A stretch of DNA of 64,000 nucleotides from contig NZ_CP026118.1 in assembly GCF_004101865.1 (NCBI RefSeq), positions 1,257,001-1,321,000 on the forward strand, in the 5' to 3' direction. This document shows, piece after piece, positions 9,014 to 17,805 of the stretch (the stretch's first letter is position 1; every line of letters starts with the position of its first letter). The position numbers were made by a program, and so were the translations under genes. The notes beneath the pieces are model-generated. The model was not told where the DNA came from and made no database searches. It saw only the letters and a list, made by a program, of their open reading frames with translations. Origin of the DNA: Halobacillus litoralis. GTDB taxonomy: Bacteria > Bacillota > Bacilli > Bacillales > Halobacillaceae.

Positions 9014-9604
9014 ATGACTAGAGAAACCATTATCGAGGAGAGTTTGAATTTCTTTGCCCATCATGGATACGAAAATACTACTCTTGCAAATATAGCGGAT
9101 GCTGTAGGCATTAAAAAACCCTCCCTTTATAATCATTTTGACAATAAAGAAGCGATCTTTCTGAGTGTGCTTTACCATGTAGCGGATCGCGAAAAAGAGT
9201 ATATGACTTCTCAAGCTCACTTATCCAGCGAGCAATCTGTAGCAGAGCAGTTACGCCATATATATCAAATCTACTTGGACCACATGGCAAACTCTACAGA
9301 AGGAATGTTCTTTAAACGTGTCACTTTCTTTCCGCCTGATGAATTCAGAGATGAGATAAAGAAAGTCTTTTTGATGGTGGAAGATTGTATGACCGAAACA
9401 ATACGTCCTGTTTTTGAAAAAGGGATTTCTGAAAAGATCATCCGCCCTTTATCTACAGATACGTTGACGTCTGCTTTTTATACGTTAATCGACGGATTGT
9501 TCTTAGAAGAAAACTTCTATGATCATGAGGTATTTGAAAAAAGGCAGCAAGCCAGTTGGCATATTTTTTGGCTGGGAATAAAGATTCCAAGTGAGGAGGA
9601 CTAA
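9014..9604 (+). CDS. TetR/AcrR family transcriptional regulator
   Basis: Cytoplasmic repressor, 196 aa. The N-terminal helix-turn-helix is clear (ESLNFFAHHGYENTTLANIA, then VGIKKPSLYNHFDNKEAIF, residues about 10-48); the rest is the variable ligand-binding domain. It is the first gene of a three-gene operon with two SMR subunits (gap of 3 bases), and palindromic sites overlap its promoter, so autorepression relieved by a toxic cation is the likely scheme. The order regulator-SMR-SMR recalls B. subtilis yvdT-yvdS-yvdR. SD GAAGAAGGTG. Confidence 0.88.
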   Translation: MTRETIIEESLNFFAHHGYENTTLANIADAVGIKKPSLYNHFDNKEAIFLSVLYHVADREKEYMTSQAHLSSEQSVAEQLRHIYQIYLDHMANSTEGMFFKRVTFFPPDEFRDEIKKVFLMVEDCMTETIRPVFEKGISEKIIRPLSTDTLTSAFYTLIDGLFLEENFYDHEVFEKRQQASWHIFWLGIKIPSEED

Positions 9605-9607
9605 GAC

Positions 9608-9952
9608 ATGGCATGGATTTATTTGTTTTTTGGTGCTCTTTTTGAAATCGGATGGGCCGTTGGGTTGAAGTTGTCTGAAGGTTTCACCCACCCCTTTTAT
9701 TCAACTTTAACGATTATTTGTATTTTCATCAGCTTTGTTTTTTTCACGAAGGCATTGAGGGGAATTGAGGTTGGCACAGGTTATGCGATTTTCACTGGAA
9801 TCGGAGCGGTTGGCACAGCAATCATCGGGATGACATTTCTTGGCGACGGCGGCGGAGCTGGGAAGGTCTTTTTTATTGTCCTTTTAATTATTGGTATCCT
9901 TGGATTAAAAATGTCTGAAACGACGACGGAAGAAATAGGTCAGGAGGGTTAA
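9608..9952 (+). CDS. SMR-family multidrug/guanidinium efflux subunit (first of pair)
   Basis: Four-helix small multidrug resistance protein, 114 aa. The essential glutamate of helix 1 is present (E13 in FGALFEIGWAVGLKLSEG) and the GTGYAIFTGIGAVGT motif of helix 3 is typical. The short acidic C-terminal extension (TTTEEIGQEG) marks the longer member of paired SMR systems (YvdS/YkkC type), which work as heterodimers. It starts 3 bases after the TetR stop with SD GAGGAGG and ends 2 bases before its partner. No ykkC guanidine riboswitch was seen upstream, so control is probably by the TetR protein. Confidence 0.88.
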   Translation: MAWIYLFFGALFEIGWAVGLKLSEGFTHPFYSTLTIICIFISFVFFTKALRGIEVGTGYAIFTGIGAVGTAIIGMTFLGDGGGAGKVFFIVLLIIGILGLKMSETTTEEIGQEG

Positions 9953-9954
9953 GT

Positions 9955-10269
9955 ATGGCTTGGGTATTTCTATTGTTAGCAGGAGCAGGTGAAATGACAG
10001 CTATGTTTTTCCTGAAGCTATCTGATGGGTTCCGGAAACGGGTCCCCGCTGTATTCGCTATATTAGCAGGCGGGGCCAGCTTTTACTTCTTATCCCTGTC
10101 TTTAAATGAGCTGCCCATCGGTACAGCGTATGCGATATGGACAGGAATCGGATCAGCTGGCACTGTACTACTGGGGATCTTTTTCTTTAAGGAAAAAACG
10201 AACAGAAAGAAGATTGCTTTTATTACGTGCATCATTGCGGGGGTAATTGGACTGAAAATGGTTTCATAA
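9955..10269 (+). CDS. SMR-family multidrug/guanidinium efflux subunit (second of pair)
   Basis: Partner SMR subunit, 104 aa, four hydrophobic helices. E13 (LAGAGEMTAMFFLKLSDGF) is the proton/substrate carboxylate; PIGTAYAIWTGIGSAGT is the helix-3 signature. Two bases separate it from the first subunit, with SD AGGAGG inside that gene's end, indicating translational coupling. The substrate may be quaternary ammonium compounds or guanidinium; sequence cannot decide. Confidence 0.88.
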   Translation: MAWVFLLLAGAGEMTAMFFLKLSDGFRKRVPAVFAILAGGASFYFLSLSLNELPIGTAYAIWTGIGSAGTVLLGIFFFKEKTNRKKIAFITCIIAGVIGLKMVS

Positions 10270-10406
10270 ATACCAGTTTTTTCTTGAATTCTGGACATCG
10301 AATAAGTAAAATGAAATAAGGATAATCTACAATTTTCGACACCAATCGATATGGGTTGGTCCTTAACGATTAAAACGTTTGTTTATATATTGATGGAGGA
10401 AATGAA

Positions 10407-10526
10407 ATGAGAAGAATTCTACTAGTTATTCTTATGTTGATTGTTGTTAGTTTCGGCTATGTCGGTTACACCAATATGGATATGGATGCAAATCCTTCAA
10501 TACCTCAAGAAACAGAGAAATATTAA
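10407..10526 (+). CDS. Small membrane-anchored protein, 39 aa
   Basis: Short ORF with SD TGGAGGA six bases before the ATG. Residues 1-21 (MRRILLVILMLIVVSFGYVG) are a single hydrophobic segment with a positive start, followed by an 18-residue acidic tail (TNMDMDANPS...). It could be a small membrane protein or an uncleaved signal-anchored peptide. No family is recognised. It stands between the SMR operon and msrA in its own 310-base gap. Confidence 0.55.
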   Translation: MRRILLVILMLIVVSFGYVGYTNMDMDANPSIPQETEKY

Positions 10527-10533
10527 TACTATT

Positions 10534-10580
10534 TTCGGAACTGATAAACCTCTTTGCTAAATCCAGTGAAGGGGTTTTAT
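10534..10580 (-). terminator. Weak hairpin downstream of msrA
   Basis: AAACCTCTT pairs with AAGGGGTTT across a 14-base loop just after the msrA stop; the T-run on the minus strand is short. Confidence 0.4.
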
Positions 10581-11273
10581 TCATTTCTGTTTCTTTGGAA
10601 GTTCAAGTTGACGATCGTCTCCCCATGTTTCCTCAAGAAATTCATCTCGCCCTGAATTGCCGCGATAATAGTCGTAACGCCACTCATTTTTCTTATAATA
10701 ATCCTGGTGATATTCTTCAGCACGATAGAATTTTTCAGCTTCATCTATAGGAGTGACGATTTCTTGCTCAAAACGCTCAGAAGAAGCCAATTCCTGCTTT
10801 GATTGTTCAGCGGCCTTCTTTTGTTCTTCTGAATGGTAAAAGATTGCCGTCGTGTACTGAAAACCACGATCTACGAACTGCCCTTCGTCATCTGTTGGAT
10901 TGATCTGCCTCCAGAACACCTCCAGAATTTGCTCATAGCTGATGACGTTCGGATCATAATAAACTTGCACGGCTTCTATGTGCCCCGTTTTTCCTGATGA
11001 CACTTCCTCATACGTTGGATTTTCTGTTTCCCCACCTGTATAACCTGAAACTACTCCCTGGATACCCTTCAACTTCTCAAACGGCGGTTCCATACACCAA
11101 AAGCACCCACCAGCCAAGGTGGCGACTTCATATCCATCAGGGATCTCATCTGGGGTGACTGCTTCACTTTCATAGTTGCGTTTCGTCAAGTATGAATAGG
11201 CTTCAGGAATGACAACAATGCCGACAAAAATGAAAGCAGTAATCACGATCAACCACTTCATACGTTTACTCAC
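10581..11273 (-). CDS. msrA: Peptide methionine-S-sulfoxide reductase MsrA, membrane-anchored
   Basis: Reduces methionine-S-sulfoxide in proteins. The catalytic motif GCFWCME is at residues 56-62 (Cys57), with GYTGGETENPTYEEVSSGKTGHIEAV and EEYHQDYY also conserved. The protein is 230 aa, about 50 longer than cytosolic MsrA because of an N-terminal extension with a hydrophobic helix (residues 7-22) and no lipobox or clear cleavage site, so the enzyme is probably tethered outside the membrane. No MsrB domain is fused. GTG start, SD GAGGTGG five bases upstream. Extracytoplasmic repair of oxidised proteins is an inference from topology. Confidence 0.92.
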   Translation of the reverse strand: MSKRMKWLIVITAFIFVGIVVIPEAYSYLTKRNYESEAVTPDEIPDGYEVATLAGGCFWCMEPPFEKLKGIQGVVSGYTGGETENPTYEEVSSGKTGHIEAVQVYYDPNVISYEQILEVFWRQINPTDDEGQFVDRGFQYTTAIFYHSEEQKKAAEQSKQELASSERFEQEIVTPIDEAEKFYRAEEYHQDYYKKNEWRYDYYRGNSGRDEFLEETWGDDRQLELPKKQK

Positions 11274-11463
11274 TCATTCCACCTCGCTTTCTACCGATTA
11301 ATGATAGCATGCCGATCCATCTTTCCGGTCTGTATTTTCTCTCCCCTTCATTTTAATAGTTGGAGTAAGGTAATAGTTCTGCCTATGTCTCTGCTACTAC
11401 AGGCCAGGGAAAACGAGTTCGTGCAGGCACCCGCATGCACATATTTTTTTAATAACAGACTAG

Positions 11464-11506
11464 CAAAAAAGTCCACAACAAGCTGTTCCAGCCTATTGCG
11501 GACTTT
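11464..11506 (-). terminator. Terminator downstream of the isochorismatase-like gene
   Basis: AAAGTCC / GGACTTT stem extended by CAA/TTG pairing, with six T on the minus strand after the stem. Confidence 0.6.
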
Positions 11507-11568
11507 GAGTCAGATAGTATGAAAGTTCTTCATTTTGTATCTTCCCACCACGAATTGGACACCTCATG

Positions 11569-12126
11569 TTAATGGGAAAATACTTCATTCCGGTCTACCT
11601 CCGTACTTTTCCCTGTTTCTGCAAACAAGGAACGCCTAATGATTTTCAAAGCATTTTCATTATCGTCCTCCTGCTCAGACGCTACGCAATCCTCTGGGAC
11701 CCAAATATCATATTCTCTCATGTAGGCATCATTCGCTGTGAAAAGCACACAGATATCCCCAGCTATGCCTGTCAAAATTAAATTACGGACTTCCAGGTGT
11801 TCCAAAAGTATACTTAATTGTGTGCCGAAAAAGCCGGAGTGTTTTGGCTTTATGATAAAGTAGTCATCTTCATCAGGAAGGATTTGTTCAATGACTGGTT
11901 CACCTCTTCCCTTTTTGCATTCATCAATTAAATCAGAAACATTATCTTGCCATAACTCAAAGTTATCATTTACATAGATGACCGGTAATCCTTCCTCTTT
12001 CAATTCCTTTTTGAAAGAATGAAGTCGTTCTGTCATCGGGAGGGTATGTTCTAATAAATATTCTCCCCCATCGAAATCCATTTTGTTGATCATATCTATG
12101 ATGATCAGCGCTGTATCCTGTTTCAT
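11569..12126 (-). CDS. Isochorismatase-family cysteine hydrolase
   Basis: Soluble hydrolase of 185 aa with the nicotinamidase/isochorismatase fold. The triad is visible: Asp11 (ALIIIDM), Lys95 (KPKHSGF) and Cys126 (GIAGDICV), with the cis-peptide region GIAG. It starts 9 bases after nadE on the same strand, so the pair is probably one operon; a role in nicotinamide salvage would fit the NadE partner, but true PncA metal-binding motifs (DxHxxxH) are not seen, so the substrate is open. Confidence 0.82.
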   Translation of the reverse strand: MKQDTALIIIDMINKMDFDGGEYLLEHTLPMTERLHSFKKELKEEGLPVIYVNDNFELWQDNVSDLIDECKKGRGEPVIEQILPDEDDYFIIKPKHSGFFGTQLSILLEHLEVRNLILTGIAGDICVLFTANDAYMREYDIWVPEDCVASEQEDDNENALKIIRRSLFAETGKSTEVDRNEVFSH

Positions 12127-12135
12127 TCCGATATC

Positions 12136-12885
12136 TCACGCTCCTTTGAACTTGTCTGGCCCTGCCGGTATTTGACGTTTGTGCGCAGTTTTCTCATGAC
12201 GTTCTTTCAAATTTCGTTCATCTTCAGGGTCAATAGTCTCTCCTCTAAGATAGGCATCAATGGTGTCGTAGGACATGCCCAGTTCTTCTTCATCGGTCTG
12301 GCCTTCCCATAACTCCGCACTCGGCTTTTTATGGATGATTGAGTCCGGTACGCCTAATACTTTTGCCATTTCCCTGACTTCTTCTTTCCTCAAATTAATG
12401 AGCGGGACTAAGTCAACGCCACCATCTCCATATTTGGTGAAATACCCTGTGTAATCTTCTGCTGCGTTATCCGTACCCACGACCAGATAGTTATAATTAT
12501 TTCCTACAGCATAAAGGGTACTCATCCTAAGCCTCGCTTGAAGGTTCGCTCCACCGAGTTGAGACTTTTCATCGTTCCAATCTCCTTTTACATTCAAACG
12601 ATTTTTTATAGTAGAATAAGTAGTTTCGTATGCATCCGTAAGCTCTATTCCTACATAATCCAGATCAGCGCCTTCTACAAGTGTCAGAGCGTCCGTTTGA
12701 TCCTCAACCCCCTGATCGATCGGTAGAATCACGCCTAACGATTGATTCGGGAAGGCGCGTTTAATCAAATATGAAACAACAGCTGAATCTATGCCTCCAC
12801 TAATGCCTACAAGTAAGCCATCTGCTCCTGCTTCCTTCGCTTTTACCTGTAACCATTCCGTCAAATATTGAATTCTTTCTTCCAT
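12136..12885 (-). CDS. nadE: Ammonia-dependent NAD+ synthetase
   Basis: Last step of NAD biosynthesis: amidation of nicotinic acid adenine dinucleotide. The N-type ATP pyrophosphatase P-loop SGGIDSA is at residues 29-35; NLQARLRMSTLYA, VGTDNAAEDYTGYFTKYGDGG and KKPSAELWEGQTDEEELG are all typical. 249 aa is short for bacterial NadE (about 250-275) but complete, ending in the HKRQIPAGPDKF motif. No glutaminase domain, so it uses free ammonia. SD AGGGAG. First gene of an operon with the isochorismatase-like hydrolase. Confidence 0.94.
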   Translation of the reverse strand: MEERIQYLTEWLQVKAKEAGADGLLVGISGGIDSAVVSYLIKRAFPNQSLGVILPIDQGVEDQTDALTLVEGADLDYVGIELTDAYETTYSTIKNRLNVKGDWNDEKSQLGGANLQARLRMSTLYAVGNNYNYLVVGTDNAAEDYTGYFTKYGDGGVDLVPLINLRKEEVREMAKVLGVPDSIIHKKPSAELWEGQTDEEELGMSYDTIDAYLRGETIDPEDERNLKERHEKTAHKRQIPAGPDKFKGA

Positions 12886-13017
12886 TTCAATGTACTCCCT
12901 TCCTTTTACAATCTAATGAATACTTTCCTTTTCTTTGGAATAGATAAACATTTTCGTTTACTCCCCACAAATTTCGGTTAATTTACTTAAACAATATCGA
13001 AAGCGAGGCAAACCTCA

Positions 13018-14010
13018 ATGTATCAAAATCATAAAAGGCTTTACCAATTCACTTTAATCTTAATCCTTTTAATACTGATCACAGTCATAGGTTTTATGCA
13101 AATCGAAAAGCTGCCCTTCTTCGATAGTTTGTGGATGACAGTGGTCTCTGTTTTAGCGCTTGGCTATGGGGATTATGTTCCTTCACAAACGATGGGGAAG
13201 GTTTTGGCTATGGTACTGATTCCAATCACGATGGGATTCACCACCTATATTCTGACGTATATTGCTGCATCCATGATTGAGGGACGATTATCAAAGAAAT
13301 GGGAAAGGAAGAAGAGAATGAAACAATTAGAGAAGATGAAAGACCATTACATTATTTGCGGATATGAACGAGTTGGAGAACAAGTCCTCAAAGAACTAAA
13401 TGACCATGGATCTAAAATCGTCATCATCGAAACCGATGATGAATCACTAGAAAGAATACCAGAGGATGTCCCCTACCTGATAGGAGATGCAAAACATAAT
13501 GATGTATTACAAAAAGCCGGAATAGATCGCGCTAAAGGACTCTTAGCAACAACTTCCAACGATGCTACAAACGTTTTCATCACACTTACTGCAAAAGGAT
13601 TAAATGAGGAAGCAGAGGTAATTGCTCGTGCAGAAAATGGAGAAACCATCAATAAACTGAAACGGGCCGGAGCGGACCATGTCGTTAATCCATCAGACCT
13701 CGGCGGACGTAGAATGGCTTTGTCATTAATCAAGCCTGTCAGTATGCACTATGTCGACTCACTCATCCACGCTGAATCCAACCGTTATCAAATTGAGGAA
13801 TATGTCATCAAAACGACCAGTTCACTCTGCAATAAGAAGGTATCCGAACTTTCCTTAAAGCAAGAATACGGGATATCCTTACTAGGCATCCAACGGAATG
13901 GCAGCTTCATGAGCAATCAATCAGAAGATGAAGAGGTTCACAAGAATGATGTTTTTGTCATGTTCGGTGAAACACAAGAATTACAAAGATTCTTCAATGA
14001 AAATGACTGA
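13018..14010 (+). CDS. Two-TM potassium channel with RCK (TrkA-N/TrkA-C) domain
   Basis: Membrane K+ channel of the YugO/MthK kind, 330 aa: helix 1 (residues 9-27), pore loop, helix 2 (60-83), then a Rossmann RCK domain beginning HYIICGYERVGEQVL (about 109) and a TrkA-C domain at the end. The selectivity filter reads ALGYGD at 47-52, whereas the usual motif is T-V-G-Y-G-D; Ala replaces the conserved Thr that lines the inner site. The rest of the pore helix (DSLWMTVVSVL) is intact. SD is weak (GCGAGG). Likely cytosolic-ligand-gated K+ flux, with altered selectivity or conductance possible. Confidence 0.9.
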   Translation: MYQNHKRLYQFTLILILLILITVIGFMQIEKLPFFDSLWMTVVSVLALGYGDYVPSQTMGKVLAMVLIPITMGFTTYILTYIAASMIEGRLSKKWERKKRMKQLEKMKDHYIICGYERVGEQVLKELNDHGSKIVIIETDDESLERIPEDVPYLIGDAKHNDVLQKAGIDRAKGLLATTSNDATNVFITLTAKGLNEEAEVIARAENGETINKLKRAGADHVVNPSDLGGRRMALSLIKPVSMHYVDSLIHAESNRYQIEEYVIKTTSSLCNKKVSELSLKQEYGISLLGIQRNGSFMSNQSEDEEVHKNDVFVMFGETQELQRFFNEND

Positions 14011-14097
14011 ATTTCACTGCCAAACAAATGGCTTTTCATTTGTAAAGATTTACGCAATAATGGAGAAATAAACTTCCTCTTCAAGGAGTGAAATTCA

Positions 14098-14784
14098 ATG
14101 ATCGAAAAAGAAAACCATGTGCTCGTGATATTCCCGCATCCCGATGATGAAGCTTTCGGGGTTTCAGGAACTATTGCATCATATATAAAACAAGGCACCC
14201 CCCTCACATATGCCTGCCTTACTCTCGGTGAAATGGGAAGAAACTTAGGTATGCCGCCTTTTGCAACCCGTGAGTCGCTCCCTGAGATCAGAAAGAAGGA
14301 ATTGGTCAAAGCATCCGAGGCCATGGGGATTGAAGATTTACGAATGATGGGGTTACGGGACAAAACCCTTGAATTTGAAGATGATACCCAAATGAAAAAT
14401 ATGGTTCGTGATTTAATCGACGAATTGAACCCTTCCCTTGTCATCAGCTTTTACCCAGGGTATGCTGTTCATCCGGACCACGAAGCAACTGCCCGGGCAG
14501 TAGTTAGTGCAATCAGGGACATGAAGGAATCTGAGCGACCGAAGTTTCACGCAGTCGCTTTTGCAAATGATACAGAAGAAAACCTGGGGGAACCTGACGT
14601 CATTCATGATATTCGAAAAGTGCAGGAAGAAAAATTGAATGCCATGCGTGCTCATATTTCCCAGACAGCGCGTATGCTAGAAATGTTAGAAGAAGGTATT
14701 AAAGCGAAGGACCCAGAGGCGATGAAATGGGTGACAGCAGAGAGATTTTATACGTATGACTGGGATCGTGACCTTATCACATAG
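14098..14784 (+). CDS. bshB2: Bacillithiol biosynthesis deacetylase BshB2
   Basis: Zinc-dependent LmbE/PIG-L-fold deacetylase of 228 aa that removes the acetyl group of GlcNAc-malate during bacillithiol synthesis. Metal-binding motifs PHPDDE (residues 13-18) and HPDH (125-128) are present, as is the family stretch CLTLGEMGRNLGMPPFATRESL, which is characteristic of BshB2/YojG. In B. subtilis the gene pairs with yojF; no such partner follows here. SD CAAGGAGTG. Closed by a terminator at its stop codon. Confidence 0.9.
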   Translation: MIEKENHVLVIFPHPDDEAFGVSGTIASYIKQGTPLTYACLTLGEMGRNLGMPPFATRESLPEIRKKELVKASEAMGIEDLRMMGLRDKTLEFEDDTQMKNMVRDLIDELNPSLVISFYPGYAVHPDHEATARAVVSAIRDMKESERPKFHAVAFANDTEENLGEPDVIHDIRKVQEEKLNAMRAHISQTARMLEMLEEGIKAKDPEAMKWVTAERFYTYDWDRDLIT

Positions 14785-14817
14785 AGGTGGACTCAAAAGA
14801 GTCTCACCTCTTTTTTA
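14783..14817 (+). terminator. Terminator of bshB2
   Basis: AGAGGTGGACTC - AAAA - GAGTCTCACCTCT hairpin with a G/T mismatch, ending in seven T. It overlaps the stop codon. Confidence 0.88.
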
Positions 14818-14938
14818 TAAACAGAATGTAACAACTGATATGAATAATATTGTCACAAACCTGTCTAAAAAATGGTCTCTCTGTCAAAACTGAACATGTT
14901 ATTCTATAATCAAGATGTTTGTTTTAAGGAGATGAATT

Positions 14939-15706
14939 ATGAAGAATTTAGCAATTTTTATACTTATAATAATATCAATGACACTGGCAGCGTGTGGATC
15001 AGACGATGGGGAGAACAATACGTCAAATGCAGATGAACAGGACACTCAGAATAATGAAGTTCCTGAAACACCGGAAGTAATGGTCAGCTTCGATCACCAG
15101 CCTTTGCCTGTCGGGGAGGAGACCACGATTAAAGCGAAAGTGACCCAAGGGGACGAGCCTGTTCCAGATGCGGAATATGTGAAATTTGAAATCTGGAATA
15201 AAGGTGACTCACAGGATTCCTCCCAGACGATTGAAGCGGAGCATACAGATGATGGTGTTTATGAAATCACCCATACCTTTGATGAAGCAGGCAGCTATCA
15301 GGTCATCGCCCATACACAAGTAGATGATCTTCACACGATGCCTAAGAGTGAAGTTAAGGTCGGAAAAGATAGCGAGGTAAGTGAACATTCTCATTCTGAG
15401 GAAAGCGGGAAGTTCATGGTTCACTTAGAGACAGAACAAAAGTTCAAAGCAGGTGAAAAATCTCCACTAGTCGTTCACATCAACCACATGGAAGATCCAT
15501 TCACTAAAGGATTGGTCAAATTTGAAATCAGCGCTGATCATATGGAGAAACACTTATATGTTGACGCTGAAGAAGTCGAGCCCGGGATGTACAAGACCTC
15601 CCACAATTTCTCTGAGCCAGGCACATACACCATTAATACCCACTACGAAAAACCAGACGAAGAGATTCATGGTCATAAAGAGAAGACTATAGAAGTAACA
15701 GAATAA
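14939..15706 (+). CDS. Lipoprotein with two YtkA/FixH-like domains
   Basis: Lipoprotein of 255 aa with lipobox LAAC (Cys19), an acidic linker to about residue 45, then two repeated beta-rich domains: MVSFDHQPLPVGEETTIKAK... GVYEITHTFDEAGSYQVIAHT and FMVHLETEQKFKAGEKSPLVV... GMYKTSHNFSEPGTYTINTHY. This is the YtkA-like pattern; a His-rich linker (SEHSHSEES) and HGH near the end may bind metal. Function is unknown; family members often sit near copper or cytochrome-oxidase genes, which is not the case here. SD TTTTAAGGAGATG. A TATAAT lies at 14905-14910. Confidence 0.78.
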   Translation: MKNLAIFILIIISMTLAACGSDDGENNTSNADEQDTQNNEVPETPEVMVSFDHQPLPVGEETTIKAKVTQGDEPVPDAEYVKFEIWNKGDSQDSSQTIEAEHTDDGVYEITHTFDEAGSYQVIAHTQVDDLHTMPKSEVKVGKDSEVSEHSHSEESGKFMVHLETEQKFKAGEKSPLVVHINHMEDPFTKGLVKFEISADHMEKHLYVDAEEVEPGMYKTSHNFSEPGTYTINTHYEKPDEEIHGHKEKTIEVTE

Positions 15707-15742
15707 AAAAATGTCCGCTCCTAAATTGGAGCGGACATTTTT
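15707..15742. terminator. Bidirectional terminator
   Basis: AAAAATGTCCGCTCC / GGAGCGGACATTTTT, perfect stem with loop TAAATT, between convergent lipoprotein and typA. Confidence 0.92.
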
Positions 15743-15744
15743 AC

Positions 15745-17586
15745 TTACACATCAGCATTTTGAAGTTTTTGCTTCTTCGCCATTTTTTCGCGTTCATTTT
15801 TATTCAAGTATTTCTTCCGAAGACGGACACTTTCTGGTGTAACTTCACAATACTCATCATCGTCAAGATATTCGATCGCTTGTTCAAGCGTCATTTGACG
15901 TGTCTTCTTGATTGTATTCGTTGTGTCTTTGTTAGCTGAACGAATATTTGTCAGGTGTTTTTCTTTTGTGATGTTTACAGTAAGGTCGTTTTCACGGTTG
16001 TGTTCTCCGACAATCATTCCTTCATACACTTCTGTTCCTGGCTCGACAAAGATTGTACCTCGATCTTCCAGGTTCATGATACCGTATGTGGAAGATTTCC
16101 CTTTATCCAAGGAAACGAGAACCCCTTCACGACGTCCACCGACTTGGCCTTTAGTTAATGGCGCATAACCATCAAACGTGTGATTCAAGATGCCATAACC
16201 TCTTGTTTGAGTCATGAATTCTGTAGAGTACCCGATCAAACCACGAGAAGGTACGATGAATTCAAGGCGTACTTGACCATTTCCATCATTGACCATATCC
16301 TGCATTTCACCTTTACGGTAACCGATGGATTCCATCACAGCTCCCTGATAATCTTCAGGTGTATCGATCTGCACACGTTCTACAGGTTCACACATTTGGC
16401 CATCAATTTCTTTCAAGATGACTTTCGGTTTGGATAGTTGAAGTTCAAACCCTTCACGACGCATGTTCTCCACAAGGATGGATAAGTGCAATTCCCCACG
16501 TCCTGAAACAGTGAAAGCATCAGGAGAATCTGTCGGATCTACACGAAGACTGACATCTGTCTCCAACTGTGTCATCAGACGTTCTTCAATTTGACGGGAA
16601 GTCACATACTTTCCTTCGCGCCCAGCAAATGGACTGTTGTTCACTAAGAAAGTCATTTGAAGTGTCGGCTCATCAATACGCGGAATTTCCATTGCTGCCT
16701 GATGATCCGGAAGACAAACGGTTTCTCCAACATTGATATCTTCCATTCCCGCCAAGGCAATGATATCTCCAGCTTTTGCTTCTTGAATTTCCACACGTTT
16801 CAAGCCAATGAAACCGAACAATTTCGAAACACGGAAGTTTTTAACTGATCCATCCTTCTTCATTAACGATACCTGCTGACCCACTTTAATTGAACCATTG
16901 AATACCCGTCCGACACCGATTCGTCCAAGGTAATCATTATAATCAAGCAATGTTACCTGGAACTGCAGAGGGTCTTCTTTCGTATCTACAGGCGCAGGGA
17001 TGTTGTTCATGATCAATTTAAAGATCGGATCCATCGTATCCTGCTGATCTTCCGGCTCATCTCCTGATGTTCCGTTCAATGCGGAAGCATAAACAACTGG
17101 GAATTCCAATTGCTCATCATCGGCACCTAGTTCAATGAACAGATCCAACACTTCATCCACTACTTCGTTCGGGCGAGCATTCGGACGGTCGATCTTGTTC
17201 AGAACAACGACTGGTGTAAGCTTTTGCTCGAGTGCCTTTTTCAAGACAAAGCGTGTCTGTGGCATACATCCTTCATATGCATCTACGACAAGAAGTACAC
17301 CGTCAACCATTTTCAGAATCCGTTCCACTTCGCCACCAAAGTCAGCGTGACCTGGTGTATCTAAAATATTGATACGCGCATCATTGTAATTGATCGCGGT
17401 ATTTTTAGCCAAAATTGTTATGCCACGTTCTTTTTCCAAATCATTAGAGTCCATAGCGCGCTCATCGACATGCTCATTATCACGGAATGTTCCTGAATAG
17501 TGAAGCATTTGGTCGACCAAGGTTGTTTTCCCGTGGTCAACGTGCGCGATGATCGCTATATTACGAATATCATCTCTGTGTTGCAT
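15745..17586 (-). CDS. typA: Translational GTPase TypA/BipA
   Basis: Ribosome-associated GTPase needed for stress adaptation and 50S assembly. G1 motif HVDHGKTT (residues 15-22), G2 region [11 protein letters not shown]3 [13 protein letters not shown]4 NKIDRP and G5 YASALNG are all visible, then EF-G-like domains and the TypA C-terminus. The frame can start at a GTG (17595), but GAGGTG precedes the ATG at 17586 by 8 bases and that GTG overlaps the SD, so the 613-aa form is chosen. Single gene, convergent with the lipoprotein. Confidence 0.96.
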   Translation of the reverse strand: MQHRDDIRNIAIIAHVDHGKTTLVDQMLHYSGTFRDNEHVDERAMDSNDLEKERGITILAKNTAINYNDARINILDTPGHADFGGEVERILKMVDGVLLVVDAYEGCMPQTRFVLKKALEQKLTPVVVLNKIDRPNARPNEVVDEVLDLFIELGADDEQLEFPVVYASALNGTSGDEPEDQQDTMDPIFKLIMNNIPAPVDTKEDPLQFQVTLLDYNDYLGRIGVGRVFNGSIKVGQQVSLMKKDGSVKNFRVSKLFGFIGLKRVEIQEAKAGDIIALAGMEDINVGETVCLPDHQAAMEIPRIDEPTLQMTFLVNNSPFAGREGKYVTSRQIEERLMTQLETDVSLRVDPTDSPDAFTVSGRGELHLSILVENMRREGFELQLSKPKVILKEIDGQMCEPVERVQIDTPEDYQGAVMESIGYRKGEMQDMVNDGNGQVRLEFIVPSRGLIGYSTEFMTQTRGYGILNHTFDGYAPLTKGQVGGRREGVLVSLDKGKSSTYGIMNLEDRGTIFVEPGTEVYEGMIVGEHNRENDLTVNITKEKHLTNIRSANKDTTNTIKKTRQMTLEQAIEYLDDDEYCEVTPESVRLRKKYLNKNEREKMAKKQKLQNADV

Positions 17587-17805
17587 GAAGCACACACCTC
17601 TTTCGTATCACAAATTATTCAACCCTTCTATTATAACATAGTTCTCGTTCTGTCGATACCAGTTTCCATACTCTTCTTCTCATTGCGTACCTGAGGGCAT
17701 TGAGAGTACAATAAGTGACAGAATAAGTGACAGTTCATATCTGGTAACAATATGGCCTTTTATTGGACCGGATATTCAGTAATTTAATGGAAGTTAGGTG
17801 TAGAG

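Noticed and set aside
10270..10406. Guanidine (ykkC) or other riboswitch near the SMR genes
   Set aside because: No aptamer core seen before the first SMR gene or here.
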